Shown here: positions 23,004 through 31,424 of the stretch, in pieces
How positions within the stretch are numbered: position 1 is the stretch's first letter
Layout: each line of letters opens with the position of its first letter
Assembly: GCF_002845745.1 (NCBI RefSeq)
Contig: NZ_PIUM01000047.1
Span: forward strand, 1-34,819
DNA: 34,819 nt
Direction: 5' to 3'
From: Telmatospirillum siberiense
GTDB taxonomy: Bacteria > Pseudomonadota > Alphaproteobacteria > Rhodospirillales > Magnetospirillaceae
The notes under the pieces: model-generated
Database searches by the model: none
What the model was told of the DNA's origin: nothing
The model's input: the letters and a program-made list of their open reading frames with translations, nothing else
Translations under genes and position numbers: made by a program

Positions 23004-24200
23004 TCACGATGGATCGGAACAGAAGCGGTCGACCGACAGATTGTCCAGCGACATGCTGAGAGGCTGTTCCCGCGCCAATTCGCCGATCAGCCGGGCGGTG
23101 ATCGGCGCCAGGGTGATGCCGTCGCCTTCGTGCCCGGTCGCCACCAGCAGATTGGTTTTCTTGCGGCTTTTGCCGATGATCGGCTTGCGATCCGGAACGA
23201 ACGGCCGCGACCCGGCGAAACCACGCAGGACGGCAACCCCGGCCAGGGCGGGCAGCCGCGCCACGGCCTCCTCCACGATCATTCTGGTGACATCGATATC
23301 GCCGCTGCGGTCTCCGTCGCGGAAAATGCGGGTGCTGCCCAGCAGCAACTGCCCCTCGGCCGTGGGCTCGACGATGAAGCCGTAGCCCAGACGCTCCCTC
23401 GGGTCTTCCGACGTCGCCGCGAGTTCGGGATTGCCCTTGGCGACGAGGTAATGGGCGGAGGCGCAAAAACGGCCGACCAGCGGCCGGGCCATCCTTTCGG
23501 TCACCACGAGATCGCCCCGCCGGGGCTCGATGGGCAGGGGCAATCCCAGTTGCTCGCCGATCGCACGGCTTCCCAGACCGGCGGCGAGCACCCATTGTTC
23601 CGCCGCGACGCGGATTTTTTCGCCCCCCGAGGTCAGTTCCACCCTCAGCAACCGGTCGCTGGACATCTCGATCGGCGCCATGGCGCTCCGCCAGAAAACA
23701 CGGGCACCCCTTTCGACCGCCCGTGCCGCCAGCGCCTGGGTCGCGGCGTAACCCGACACATGGGCTTCGCCCGGACAATAAAGGGCGGCATGCACCCGGG
23801 GGCCGAAATTGGGCTCAAGAGCCAGCAGTCCCGGCCGGTCCCGCAGTTCCGCCACCACGCCGGCGGCGCGCAGTTTCTCAGCTTGTCTCTCAAGCGCGGA
23901 GGGATCGATCTCGGTTTCGGCGATCATCAAACCGCCGGGCTGGCTGTAGCCGATGTCGCGGCCGATGCCGGCGGCCAGATCCCGCCACAGGCGCTGGCTC
24001 TCCACCGCCAATTCGAGCGTGATGCCCGGCACCTTGGTGGATGTGGAAATATACCCGTCACAGGCGCCGCTGGTGCCGGTGGCCGGTTCGGAACGGTCGA
24101 TCAGCGCCACCTTGAAACCAAGACCGGCCAACTCGTCCGCGCAGGCGGATCCGATGATACCGGCCCCGATAACGGCGATGTCGACCTCAATATCCAGCAT
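23004..24200 (-). CDS. FAD-dependent D-amino-acid/hydroxyproline dehydrogenase, DAO-fold subunit (LhpB/HcnC-like)
   Basis: A 398-residue DAO-family flavoprotein with the FAD motif VDIAVIGAGIIGSACADEL (6-24) and C-terminal ATGHEGDGITLAPITARLIGE (in two parts), typical of glycine/D-amino acid oxidase-like dehydrogenase subunits. It would hold the substrate site of a multisubunit enzyme that oxidises cis-4-hydroxy-D-proline or a related D-amino or opine substrate, passing electrons to the FAD/[2Fe-2S] partners encoded divergently at 24284-25890. AAGGA before ATG 24200 supports this start over GTG/ATG codons further upstream. Substrate assignment rests on context and is inference. Confidence 0.85.
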   Translation of the reverse strand: MLDIEVDIAVIGAGIIGSACADELAGLGFKVALIDRSEPATGTSGACDGYISTSTKVPGITLELAVESQRLWRDLAAGIGRDIGYSQPGGLMIAETEIDPSALERQAEKLRAAGVVAELRDRPGLLALEPNFGPRVHAALYCPGEAHVSGYAATQALAARAVERGARVFWRSAMAPIEMSSDRLLRVELTSGGEKIRVAAEQWVLAAGLGSRAIGEQLGLPLPIEPRRGDLVVTERMARPLVGRFCASAHYLVAKGNPELAATSEDPRERLGYGFIVEPTAEGQLLLGSTRIFRDGDRSGDIDVTRMIVEEAVARLPALAGVAVLRGFAGSRPFVPDRKPIIGKSRKKTNLLVATGHEGDGITLAPITARLIGELAREQPLSMSLDNLSVDRFCSDPS

Positions 24201-24283
24201 TCTACTTTTCCTTAAATCCGGCGTGAACGCCATGCCATCGCATGGACCATCTGTTTTTTCAGAATTACTCGGACATATCGTCG
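24201..24283. promoter_or_regulatory. divergent promoter of the dehydrogenase genes
   Basis: An 83-base gap separates the DAO subunit gene (-) from the [2Fe-2S] subunit gene (+). It contains the inverted repeat CCATGC-CATC-GCATGG (24230-24245), a possible operator for joint control of both directions. Confidence 0.45.
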
Positions 24284-24562
24284 ATGACCAGCCCTCCCTT
24301 CATTTCCCCTCCCGCTTCCCGTCTGGTCGAGATTAGTTTCGACGGTCGCCCCCTGATGCTGCCGGACGGCGCCAATCTGGCGGCGGCGCTCATGGCGGCC
24401 GGCGTCCTGCGCTTCGGCGCCACGGCCGACGGATCCCCCCGCGCGCCCTATTGTCTGATGGGAACCTGCCATGGATGCGCCCTCACCATCGACGACGTGC
24501 CCCAACAGCGCAGTTGCCGGACCACAGTGCGGCCGGGTCTGGTTCTGAGGACCTCGCCATGA
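24284..24562 (+). CDS. [2Fe-2S] subunit of FAD dehydrogenase complex (LhpF/HcnA-like)
   Basis: A 92-residue ferredoxin-like subunit. The cluster ligands are C57, C62, C65 and C78 (C-x4-C-x2-C-x12-C, in APYCLMGTCHGCALTIDD...QRSCRT), the pattern of HcnA and the small subunits of opine and D-hydroxyproline dehydrogenases. It relays electrons between the FAD subunits. ATG 24284 gives the usual subunit length; an in-frame ATG at 24242 would add 14 residues and has no better ribosome site. The stop overlaps the next ATG as ATGA. Confidence 0.87.
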   Translation: MTSPPFISPPASRLVEISFDGRPLMLPDGANLAAALMAAGVLRFGATADGSPRAPYCLMGTCHGCALTIDDVPQQRSCRTTVRPGLVLRTSP

Positions 24563-25890
24563 GCCGGATCGCCATCGTCGGAGCCGGTCCAGCCGGCGGC
24601 ACCCTCGCCGTCTGGTTGGCCAGGGCCGGTCTTCACCCACTGTTGATCGACGCAGAACGATCGGCCGGCGGCGCCGGCTGGCGAGGCCGCGAGGGGGACG
24701 GCTTACGCCGCGCCATCGCGCAAGCCCGCCTCGACTATCGTCCGGAAACCGAGGTCATCGACATCGCCGCCGACCGGCGCCTCACTCTGCTGGGGCCTTC
24801 CGGCCAGGCGGTAACGGAAACGGCCGATTGCATCGTGCTGGCGCCGGGCGCCACCGAGCGGCCGCTGCCCGTTCCCGGCTGGACATTGCCGGGTGTTCTC
24901 GGCCTGGGCGCCTTGCAACGGCTGCTCAAGCAGGACGGCATGCGACCGGCCGGCCCCCTGGCGCTGGTGGGCAGCGGCCCCCTCCTCCGCCTGGCCGCCG
25001 ACCAGATGATCGCCGCCGGCGTCCACCTGAGCGGCATCGTCGACGCCGGCCGGCCCGCCGACCTGCGCCTTCTGTCGGGATTGGCCCGCCGCCCGGGCGC
25101 CCTGGCCCGGGGCGCCGTCATGGAAATGCGGCGGCGGCTGGCCGGCGTTCCGCTCTATCACGATTTTCCGGTGGCGGTGCACGGCGCCGAACGGGTCGAA
25201 TCGGTTGAGCTTTCCGACGGGCGCCGTCTCGAAGCCTCGCTGGTCGGTTTGGGTTTCGGATTGCAGTCCAACACGGAACTGGCGCGGCTGGCCGGCCTGA
25301 CCTTGGCGTGGAATGACGCCTGGTCGGCCTGGTTGCCCGAGCGCGACGAGGAATTCCAAAGCTCGCGGGAGGGTATTTTCGTCCTCGGCGACGGGGCCGG
25401 GCTGGGCGGATTGACACTCGCCGAAGCCGAAGGAATTTGTCTGGCCGCCGGACTGATCGAAAAGGCCGCCAAGCCCCTGCCCCCCGGCCTGGCTGTGGCC
25501 CGCCGGCGGGCTTCGCGCCGGCTGCCGTCACTGCGCAAGGCCGGACAGGCTCTGGCCGTCTGGTCGCAGATTTCCCCCGCCGCGCTGCGGGCCATCCCCG
25601 ATGCGACCATCATCTGCCGCTGCGAAGGGACTTCAGTCGGCAGCGTCCGGAACGCGCTGGCCGACGGCTATCGAAGCCCCGCCGCCGTCAAGCTGGCCAG
25701 CCGGGCGGGAATGGGCCTTTGCCAGGGACGAACCTGCGAAGCCGGTCTTCGGGCCATCGTCGAAGCCGCCGGCCTGCCGCCGGCGGACTTTCCTCCCGGT
25801 ACCGTCCGCCTGCCGCTGCGTCCGGTTCCCGCCTCCGCATTCGTCCGCACCGAACCGGACAGCCCCGAGCAAGGACATCGATCCGCATGA
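24559..25890 (+). CDS. FAD/NAD(P)-oxidoreductase with C-terminal BFD [2Fe-2S] domain (LhpE/HcnB-like)
   Basis: A 443-residue pyridine-nucleotide-disulfide-type flavoprotein. FAD-binding GAGPAGG is near residues 8-14, a second nucleotide fold begins at LALVGSGPLL (~134-143), and the C-terminus is a bacterioferritin-associated-ferredoxin-like domain with C353-x-C355 and C388-x4-C393. This is the structure of HcnB, OoxA/NoxA and LhpE, the electron-accepting subunit of such dehydrogenases. It is coupled by ATGA to the [2Fe-2S] subunit before it and to dppB after it, so dehydrogenase and importer are one transcript. Confidence 0.88.
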   Translation: MSRIAIVGAGPAGGTLAVWLARAGLHPLLIDAERSAGGAGWRGREGDGLRRAIAQARLDYRPETEVIDIAADRRLTLLGPSGQAVTETADCIVLAPGATERPLPVPGWTLPGVLGLGALQRLLKQDGMRPAGPLALVGSGPLLRLAADQMIAAGVHLSGIVDAGRPADLRLLSGLARRPGALARGAVMEMRRRLAGVPLYHDFPVAVHGAERVESVELSDGRRLEASLVGLGFGLQSNTELARLAGLTLAWNDAWSAWLPERDEEFQSSREGIFVLGDGAGLGGLTLAEAEGICLAAGLIEKAAKPLPPGLAVARRRASRRLPSLRKAGQALAVWSQISPAALRAIPDATIICRCEGTSVGSVRNALADGYRSPAAVKLASRAGMGLCQGRTCEAGLRAIVEAAGLPPADFPPGTVRLPLRPVPASAFVRTEPDSPEQGHRSA

Positions 25891-26807
25891 TTCCGTTTCT
25901 CCTTCGCCGCATCCTTCACGGAATGATCGTCGCGCTCGGCGTCACCACGGTCGTCTTCGTCGTCACCCGGCTGATCGGCGATCCCGTCAAGGTGATGCTG
26001 CCGCTCGACAGCACCGAGGAGCAACGCGCCGCCCTGGCGGCCAAGCTCGGCCTCGACGGCAGCATCTGGGAGCAGTATCAGCACTTCTGCATCCGCCTGC
26101 TGCATTTCGATTTCGGCGATTCCCTCTGGCAGGGACGCTCCGCCGCCGACATCGTCCTGGAACGGCTGCCCGACACCCTGTCCCTGGTCGGCACGGCGAT
26201 CGCCCTGGCCGTTCTGTTCGCCCTGCCGATGGGCCTGGCGGCGGCGACGCGGCCGGGGGGACATCTCGACAGGCTTCTGGTCGGCCTCAGCCTGACCGGA
26301 TTATCGGTTCCCCAATTCTGGCTGGGATTGCTGCTCATCCTGCTGTTCGCCGTGCAATTGCACTGGCTGCCCACCTCGGGGGACGAAAGCCTGCGTCATC
26401 TCGTCCTGCCCGCCGTGTCGCTGGCCCTGCCCTCCATCGGCCGGCTGACGATCATGGTGCGCTCCACCGCGATCGATGAAATCAATCGCGCCTATGTGCG
26501 AACCGCCGAGGCCAAAGGCCTGACCTTCGGCAGGATCCTCGGGGTCCATGTCATGCGCAACGCGGCCAACCCCATCATCACCATGGCCGGCTGGGAGGCG
26601 ATCCGCATGCTCGCCGGCTATTCGGTGGTCGTCGAAACGGTCTTTTCCTGGCCCGGCGTGGGCTTCCTCGCCGTCCAATCGATCGAGCGCCGCGACCTTA
26701 TCTTGCTGCAGGCCTCGGTCTTCACCGTCGCCCTGATGGTCGTCCTGCTCACCCTGGCGATCGACATCGCCTACAAAGTGATCGACCCACGGATCAAATT
26801 GTCATGA
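25887..26807 (+). CDS. dppB: dipeptide/oligopeptide-type ABC transporter permease
   Basis: A 306-residue DppB/OppB-family permease with the characteristic N-terminal LLRRILHGMIVALGVTTVVF helix and conserved later segments (ATRPGGHLDRLLVGL, EAKGLTFGRILGVHVMRNA around the ATPase-contact loop). It forms the membrane channel with the following gene. ATG 25887 overlaps the preceding stop (ATGA), and its stop overlaps dppC in the same way. Position next to hydroxyproline-type catabolic genes suggests import of an imino acid or of peptides containing it. Confidence 0.92.
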   Translation: MIPFLLRRILHGMIVALGVTTVVFVVTRLIGDPVKVMLPLDSTEEQRAALAAKLGLDGSIWEQYQHFCIRLLHFDFGDSLWQGRSAADIVLERLPDTLSLVGTAIALAVLFALPMGLAAATRPGGHLDRLLVGLSLTGLSVPQFWLGLLLILLFAVQLHWLPTSGDESLRHLVLPAVSLALPSIGRLTIMVRSTAIDEINRAYVRTAEAKGLTFGRILGVHVMRNAANPIITMAGWEAIRMLAGYSVVVETVFSWPGVGFLAVQSIERRDLILLQASVFTVALMVVLLTLAIDIAYKVIDPRIKLS

Positions 26808-27712
26808 ACAGAAATCCATTGACCGAAATCGCCGCGGATCTGTGGCGCGACAAAACCGGCCTGTTCGGCCTGACCGTCATCCTTCTCCTGATCGTGCTGG
26901 TCGTCTTCGGCCCCGTGCTGGCCCCGCACGAACCCGGCGCCATCAATCTGGCCGCCCGCCTGAAGCCCCCGGCCTGGCTCGACGGCGGCAGTTGGGCGCG
27001 GCCCCTGGGAACCGATCATCTGGGACGGGACGTGCTGTCGCGCATGATCATCGGCGCCCGGGCCTCCCTGCTGGTCGGCGCCAGCGTCACCGCCATCGCC
27101 GGCACCTTCGGCTCCATACTGGGCATCATCGCCGGTTATTTCGGACGCCGGGTCGATTCGGCCATCATGCGGCTGGTCGATACCCAGGTGGCCTTTCCCG
27201 GCCTGCTGCTCGCCATCATCATCCTCGCCGTGGTCGGCCCGAAACTCCAGACCGTGATCGTCGTGCTTTGCCTCAACGGCTGGATGGTGTTCGCCCGCAT
27301 GGCCCGGGGAATCGTGCTGACCGTCCGCGAGGCGCCCTATGTCGAGGCGGCGGAAGTCATCGGCTGCCATCCGATCCGCGTCGTGTGGCGCCATATCCTG
27401 CCCAACCTGCTCGCCCCCATGCTGACGCTCGCCGTCCTGGAATTTGCCCGCGTCATCCTGGCCGAGGCCGCCCTTTCCTTCCTCGGCGTCGGCGTGCAGC
27501 CCCCCGACACCTCCTGGGGCCTCGATCTGGCCACCGGCAAGAATTATCTGTTCCGGGCCTGGTGGCTGGTCTGCTTCCCGGGATTGGCCATCACCGTGAC
27601 GGTGCTGGGCGCCAATCTGTTCGCGAACTGGCTGAGAATCGTCGCCGATCCCCACGAACGGGAAAAGCTGTTTGCCGCCGCCGTCGTCGCCGAGGAGGGC
27701 GCCGCCCCATGA
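26804..27712 (+). CDS. dppC: dipeptide/oligopeptide-type ABC transporter permease
   Basis: A 302-residue DppC/OppC-family permease. The typical HPLGTDHLGRD-like element appears as RPLGTDHLGRDVLSRMI (~67-83), and the EAA loop region reads YVEAAEVIGCHPIRVVWRHILPN. It pairs with DppB in the membrane. ATGA overlaps at both ends couple it to dppB and dppD. Confidence 0.92.
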   Translation: MNRNPLTEIAADLWRDKTGLFGLTVILLLIVLVVFGPVLAPHEPGAINLAARLKPPAWLDGGSWARPLGTDHLGRDVLSRMIIGARASLLVGASVTAIAGTFGSILGIIAGYFGRRVDSAIMRLVDTQVAFPGLLLAIIILAVVGPKLQTVIVVLCLNGWMVFARMARGIVLTVREAPYVEAAEVIGCHPIRVVWRHILPNLLAPMLTLAVLEFARVILAEAALSFLGVGVQPPDTSWGLDLATGKNYLFRAWWLVCFPGLAITVTVLGANLFANWLRIVADPHEREKLFAAAVVAEEGAAP

Positions 27713-28686
27713 CGCTCCTCGAAATAGAGAAACTCGACGTGCGCTTCCACACCAGGCGCGGCACCGCCTGGGCGGTGCGCGGCGTCAGCCTGTCGGTGAA
27801 CGAAGGAGAGGCCGTCGGATTGATCGGCGAATCGGGATCGGGAAAATCCGTCACGGCCCAGGCGGTGATGGGCCTGGTTCACTCGCCGGGGCGCATCCAC
27901 GGCGGCGAAATCCGCTGGAACGGCGACGACCTGCTGGCCGCGCCCTCCGTCCGCGACCATCTGCGCGGACATGAGCTGGCGATGATTTTCCAGGATCCGA
28001 TGACGTCGCTCAACCCGCTGCTGCCGGTCGGCGTTCAATTGGCCGAAGGAATGCGCAGGCATCTCGGCTACGACCGCGGAAAGGCGCGCGCGCGATCCCT
28101 GGAACTGATGACCCTGGTCGGCATCAACGAACCGGAACGGCGCCTGAAACAATATCCTTACGAATTCTCCGGCGGGATGCGTCAAAGAGTGATGATCGCC
28201 ATGGCCCTGGCCTGCTCCCCCCGGCTGCTCATCGCCGACGAACCGACGACGGCGCTGGACGTCACCATACAGGCGCAGGTCCTCGATCTTCTGGAGGATT
28301 TGAAGAAGCGCCTGAATTTATCGATCCTGCTGATCAGTCATGATCTGGGCGTCGTTGCCGGGCTATGCGGACGCATGGCCGTCATGTACGCCGGTCAGAT
28401 CGTGGAGGAGGGACCGACGGATCTGTTGTTCGGCCGCCCGGCCCACCCTTACACCGCGGGCCTGCTGCGGGCGACCCCCAGCATCGACGGGGGGCAGGAT
28501 CGCCTGCTGTCCATCGAAGGCGCCCCTCCCGATCTTTTGGAGCCGCCGCCGGGCTGCGCCTTCGCGGCACGCTGCCCGCTGGCCGACGATCGCTGCCGCC
28601 GGGAAGCGCCTCCGATGCAAAAGGACGATGACCGCCGGATGGCCTGCTGGCGCCCGTTTGAACCGGCCTGGGAGATGGTTCCATGA
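27709..28686 (+). CDS. dppD: peptide-type ABC transporter ATP-binding protein
   Basis: A 325-residue ATPase of the DppD/OppD family. Walker A is GESGSGKS, the Q-loop [11 protein letters not shown], the signature FSGGMRQRV, Walker B LLIADEP, and the C-terminal oligopeptide-binding extension has [14 protein letters not shown]. It powers import together with DppF. ATGA overlaps join it to dppC and dppF. Confidence 0.92.
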   Translation: MTLLEIEKLDVRFHTRRGTAWAVRGVSLSVNEGEAVGLIGESGSGKSVTAQAVMGLVHSPGRIHGGEIRWNGDDLLAAPSVRDHLRGHELAMIFQDPMTSLNPLLPVGVQLAEGMRRHLGYDRGKARARSLELMTLVGINEPERRLKQYPYEFSGGMRQRVMIAMALACSPRLLIADEPTTALDVTIQAQVLDLLEDLKKRLNLSILLISHDLGVVAGLCGRMAVMYAGQIVEEGPTDLLFGRPAHPYTAGLLRATPSIDGGQDRLLSIEGAPPDLLEPPPGCAFAARCPLADDRCRREAPPMQKDDDRRMACWRPFEPAWEMVP

Positions 28687-29654
28687 CGGCTCTTCTCAAA
28701 GCCGATAACCTGAGCGTGGCCTTCGACATGGGTTGGCAGGGCTGGCTTCCCCCCCGACGGCTGTCCCTGCGGGCCGTCGACGGCGTCAGCCTGACCATCG
28801 ACCGGGGCGAGACCTTGGGTCTGATCGGGGAATCCGGTTCCGGGAAAACCAGTCTGGGCCGCGCCATCTTGCGACGCCTGCCGCTCGCCGGCGGAAGCGT
28901 GACATTCGACGGCATCGACGTCACGCGGATGTCCGGAGCGCCGCTGCGGCGATTGCGCCGGCGCATGCAGATGGTCTTCCAGGACCCCTACGCCAGCCTC
29001 AATCCCCGCATGTCGGTGGGCGACATCATCGCCGAGCCTTTGAGCGTGCATCGGCTGGGCTCGCCCGGGGACGCCGCCGACCGGGTCGCCGCAGTGCTCG
29101 AAATGGTCGGTCTGCCCGCCGATTCGGCCAGCCGCTACCCCCACGCCTTCAGCGGCGGGCAGCGCCAGCGCATCGGGATCGCCCGGGCTTTGATTTCCGA
29201 ACCCGAGTTCATCGTCGCCGACGAACCCGTCTCGGCCCTCGACGTCTCCGTCCGGGCGCAAATCGTCAATCTGCTGCAGGATCTGAAAAGCAAACTGGGC
29301 CTGACGACCTTATTCATCGCCCACGATCTTGCGGTGGTCCGGCATATCTCGAACCGTATCGCCATTCTCTATGCCGGCCATCTGGTCGAACTGGCTCCGA
29401 CCGAAAGCCTGTATTCAGCCCCCCTGCATCCCTACACGGAAGCCCTGCTCTCGGCGGTACCGGCCACCACTCCGGGAAAAATGGCGGCCCGCCGGCGCAT
29501 CGTCCTGAAAGGGGAGCCGCCCAGCCTGCTCTCCCCGTCGGCCGGCTGCCGTTTCGCCTCCCGCTGCCCGAAAAAGACCGCCCGCTGTGAAATCCAGGCC
29601 CCGCCCCTGGAAGAGCGCCGGCCCGGCCATCTGGCCGCCTGCTGGGAGGCGTGA
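28683..29654 (+). CDS. dppF: peptide-type ABC transporter ATP-binding protein
   Basis: A 323-residue ATPase of the DppF/OppF family with Walker A GESGSGKT, FQDPYASLNPR, signature FSGGQRQRIG, Walker B IVADEP and the C-terminal CRFASRCPKKTARC. It is the last gene of the run that starts with the [2Fe-2S] subunit. The hairpin at 29666-29698 follows. Confidence 0.92.
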   Translation: MTALLKADNLSVAFDMGWQGWLPPRRLSLRAVDGVSLTIDRGETLGLIGESGSGKTSLGRAILRRLPLAGGSVTFDGIDVTRMSGAPLRRLRRRMQMVFQDPYASLNPRMSVGDIIAEPLSVHRLGSPGDAADRVAAVLEMVGLPADSASRYPHAFSGGQRQRIGIARALISEPEFIVADEPVSALDVSVRAQIVNLLQDLKSKLGLTTLFIAHDLAVVRHISNRIAILYAGHLVELAPTESLYSAPLHPYTEALLSAVPATTPGKMAARRRIVLKGEPPSLLSPSAGCRFASRCPKKTARCEIQAPPLEERRPGHLAACWEA

Positions 29655-29665
29655 TCTCGAAAATA

Positions 29666-29698
29666 AGGGCTTGGGGCGAAATTATCGCTCCAAGCCCT
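29666..29698. terminator. hairpin after dppF
   Basis: AGGGCTTGGGGCG (29666-29678) pairs with CGCTCCAAGCCCT (29686-29698), 13 pairs with one G-U on the RNA. It lies 11 bases after the dppF stop in the gap to the convergent dppA. Its GGGGCGA core resembles the hairpin after tauB. Confidence 0.7.
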
Positions 29699-29708
29699 AA
29701 GGGCAAAA

Positions 29709-29741
29709 CGGCAAGCCCGGGGTTTCCCCCGGAGCTTGCCG
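29709..29741 (-). terminator. intrinsic terminator of dppA
   Basis: Read on the minus strand, CGGCAAGC-T-CCGGGG, a short GAAA-like loop, and CCCCGG-G-CTTGCCG form a strong hairpin followed by TTTT. It begins 14 bases after the dppA stop, as expected for a Rho-independent terminator. With the dppF hairpin it separates the two convergent units. Confidence 0.8.
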
Positions 29742-29755
29742 CAGTCTCAATCTAT

Positions 29756-31249
29756 TTACTTAGCCAACGAGACATCCTTGATCAGAACCTTGCCGTCAGC
29801 CCTGGGCTGCCAGCGCAGGGACTTCGACAGACCGAAGATATCCTTCTGATAAAGCAGGAAGACGAACAGGGCGTCGTCGTGGGCGATCTGTCCGATCCGC
29901 CGGTAGAGATCCTCGCGCTTGCCAACGTCGGTCTCGGCCCGCGCCGTCTTGATCAACTCGCCGATTTCCCCGTTGTCGTTCGAAGCCCCCGAACGGCCGG
30001 GTTCGAGATAGGCGCTGTCCGTACGGTCGGCGTCGAACAACTGGTTCGAATGACCGATGAAGATCGTCTGGGGACGAGCCTTTTGATCATTCAACCGGTC
30101 AAGATATTCACTGAATTCGACAATATGCACATTCACCTTGAGACCGATCGCCTCCCAGAAGCCGGCGACGGCCTCGGTGATCTCGCGGTCCTTCAGCCAC
30201 CGGCCGTTGGAGCCGTAGATATCGATGGTGGCCCCTTCCGCACCCGCCTCCTTGAGAAGCTTGCGGGCCGCCTCGGGATCGTAGGGATAGGCCTTGATGT
30301 TCGGGTTGTAGCCGAACCAGCCGGGTTCAAGAATCTGGCCATCGGCGACCGAGGCGAAGCCCTCGAACAGACTTTGCGCCAAAGCGGTCTTGTCGACAGC
30401 CAGATTAAGCGCCTTGCGCACCCGCACATCCGCGGTCAAACCGGCGGTCTTGCGGGAATCCACTTCGATCATGGTGAGCAGGGGACCGGTGGTATTGACC
30501 GCCTGCGGCACGTCCTTGACGAATTCGGGCAGGAGATTGTGGATGAAATCGAACTCGCCGGCCTTCAGGCCGGACAGACGGGTTCCCGGCTCCTTGATGA
30601 AGCGGAAGGTGATCCGTTCCACCTCGGGCTTTGGCCCCCAATAATCCGGATTGCGCTCCAGTACGATCTTCTGCCCCTTTGTCCATTCGACGAAGCGGTA
30701 AGGACCGGTACCAACCGGCTTGCTGGCGAAATCGGTGGCCTGAGACGCCTGCGGCGGCACGATCTTCAAATAGTAAAGACGCGTCAGCACGGCCGGATCG
30801 GGCCCCTTCGTCGTCACGTCGAGCGTCAGATCGTCGACCTTCTCGGCTTTGGCGATGGTGGAAAAAAAGGGGAGCTGACGCGATTTGAAATTGGGATCGA
30901 CGATCCGGTTGACGCTGTAGGCGACGGCGTCGGCGTTGAGCGGTTCCCCATCGGCGAATTTGATCCCCGGCCGCACCTTGACCCGCCATGTCGTCGGGTT
31001 GACCTGCTTGGGCATCTCGGCCGCCAGACCGGTCTGCAGATGGCCATCGGCGGTGCGGACCAGCAGCGTTTCGAAAATATTGTCGTTAACGGTCCATTCC
31101 CCGCCATCCTGGACCAGTTGCGGATCGAGGCTGGTCGGCTCGGAACCCATCGCCACGGTAACGGGCGCGGCATGGGCTCCACCGGCAAGCATGACCCCGG
31201 CCAGGCCGACGACCGCAAATGACAATCTTTTTTGCAAAAACATCACCAT
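29756..31249 (-). CDS. dppA: peptide/imino-acid ABC transporter substrate-binding protein
   Basis: A 497-residue family 5 extracytoplasmic solute-binding protein with a signal peptide (cleavage near GGAHA, ~28-30). The segments EPTSLDPQLVQDGGEW, WRVKVRPGIKFADGEPL, KPVGTGPYRFVEW and RKALNLAVDKTAL are standard for DppA/OppA proteins. It presents the ligand to DppBCDF, encoded convergently. ATG 31249 is chosen because AGAGGG lies five bases upstream; GTG 31255 and ATG 31243 are alternatives. An operator-like repeat at 31265-31288 lies just ahead, so dppA has its own promoter though SDR, AEC and glpM genes precede it on the same strand. Confidence 0.92.
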   Translation of the reverse strand: MVMFLQKRLSFAVVGLAGVMLAGGAHAAPVTVAMGSEPTSLDPQLVQDGGEWTVNDNIFETLLVRTADGHLQTGLAAEMPKQVNPTTWRVKVRPGIKFADGEPLNADAVAYSVNRIVDPNFKSRQLPFFSTIAKAEKVDDLTLDVTTKGPDPAVLTRLYYLKIVPPQASQATDFASKPVGTGPYRFVEWTKGQKIVLERNPDYWGPKPEVERITFRFIKEPGTRLSGLKAGEFDFIHNLLPEFVKDVPQAVNTTGPLLTMIEVDSRKTAGLTADVRVRKALNLAVDKTALAQSLFEGFASVADGQILEPGWFGYNPNIKAYPYDPEAARKLLKEAGAEGATIDIYGSNGRWLKDREITEAVAGFWEAIGLKVNVHIVEFSEYLDRLNDQKARPQTIFIGHSNQLFDADRTDSAYLEPGRSGASNDNGEIGELIKTARAETDVGKREDLYRRIGQIAHDDALFVFLLYQKDIFGLSKSLRWQPRADGKVLIKDVSLAK

Positions 31250-31264
31250 AAACACCCTCTTTTT

Positions 31265-31288
31265 GTGTTATATGAGAGGATATTACAC
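31265..31288. promoter_or_regulatory. GTTATAT-type inverted repeat before dppA
   Basis: GTGTTATAT (31265-31273) and ATATTACAC (31280-31288) match as an inverted repeat at 8 of 9 positions with a 6-base spacer. It lies about 16-39 bases upstream of the dppA start codon. It is close in shape to the perfect palindrome before tauA (16576-16596), so the same regulator may bind both. Confidence 0.6.
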
Positions 31289-31424
31289 ATCTCTTCCCCA
31301 GTAAACTTTTTCGATCGGATAAACCGCTCTTCCGGCCATGCGGTCCGGATGCCGAATCGGAAATCGGCGGATGAGGATGGGGACGCGGCCGATTGGACCG
31401 GCCGGAAAAACCCAAATGATCCCG

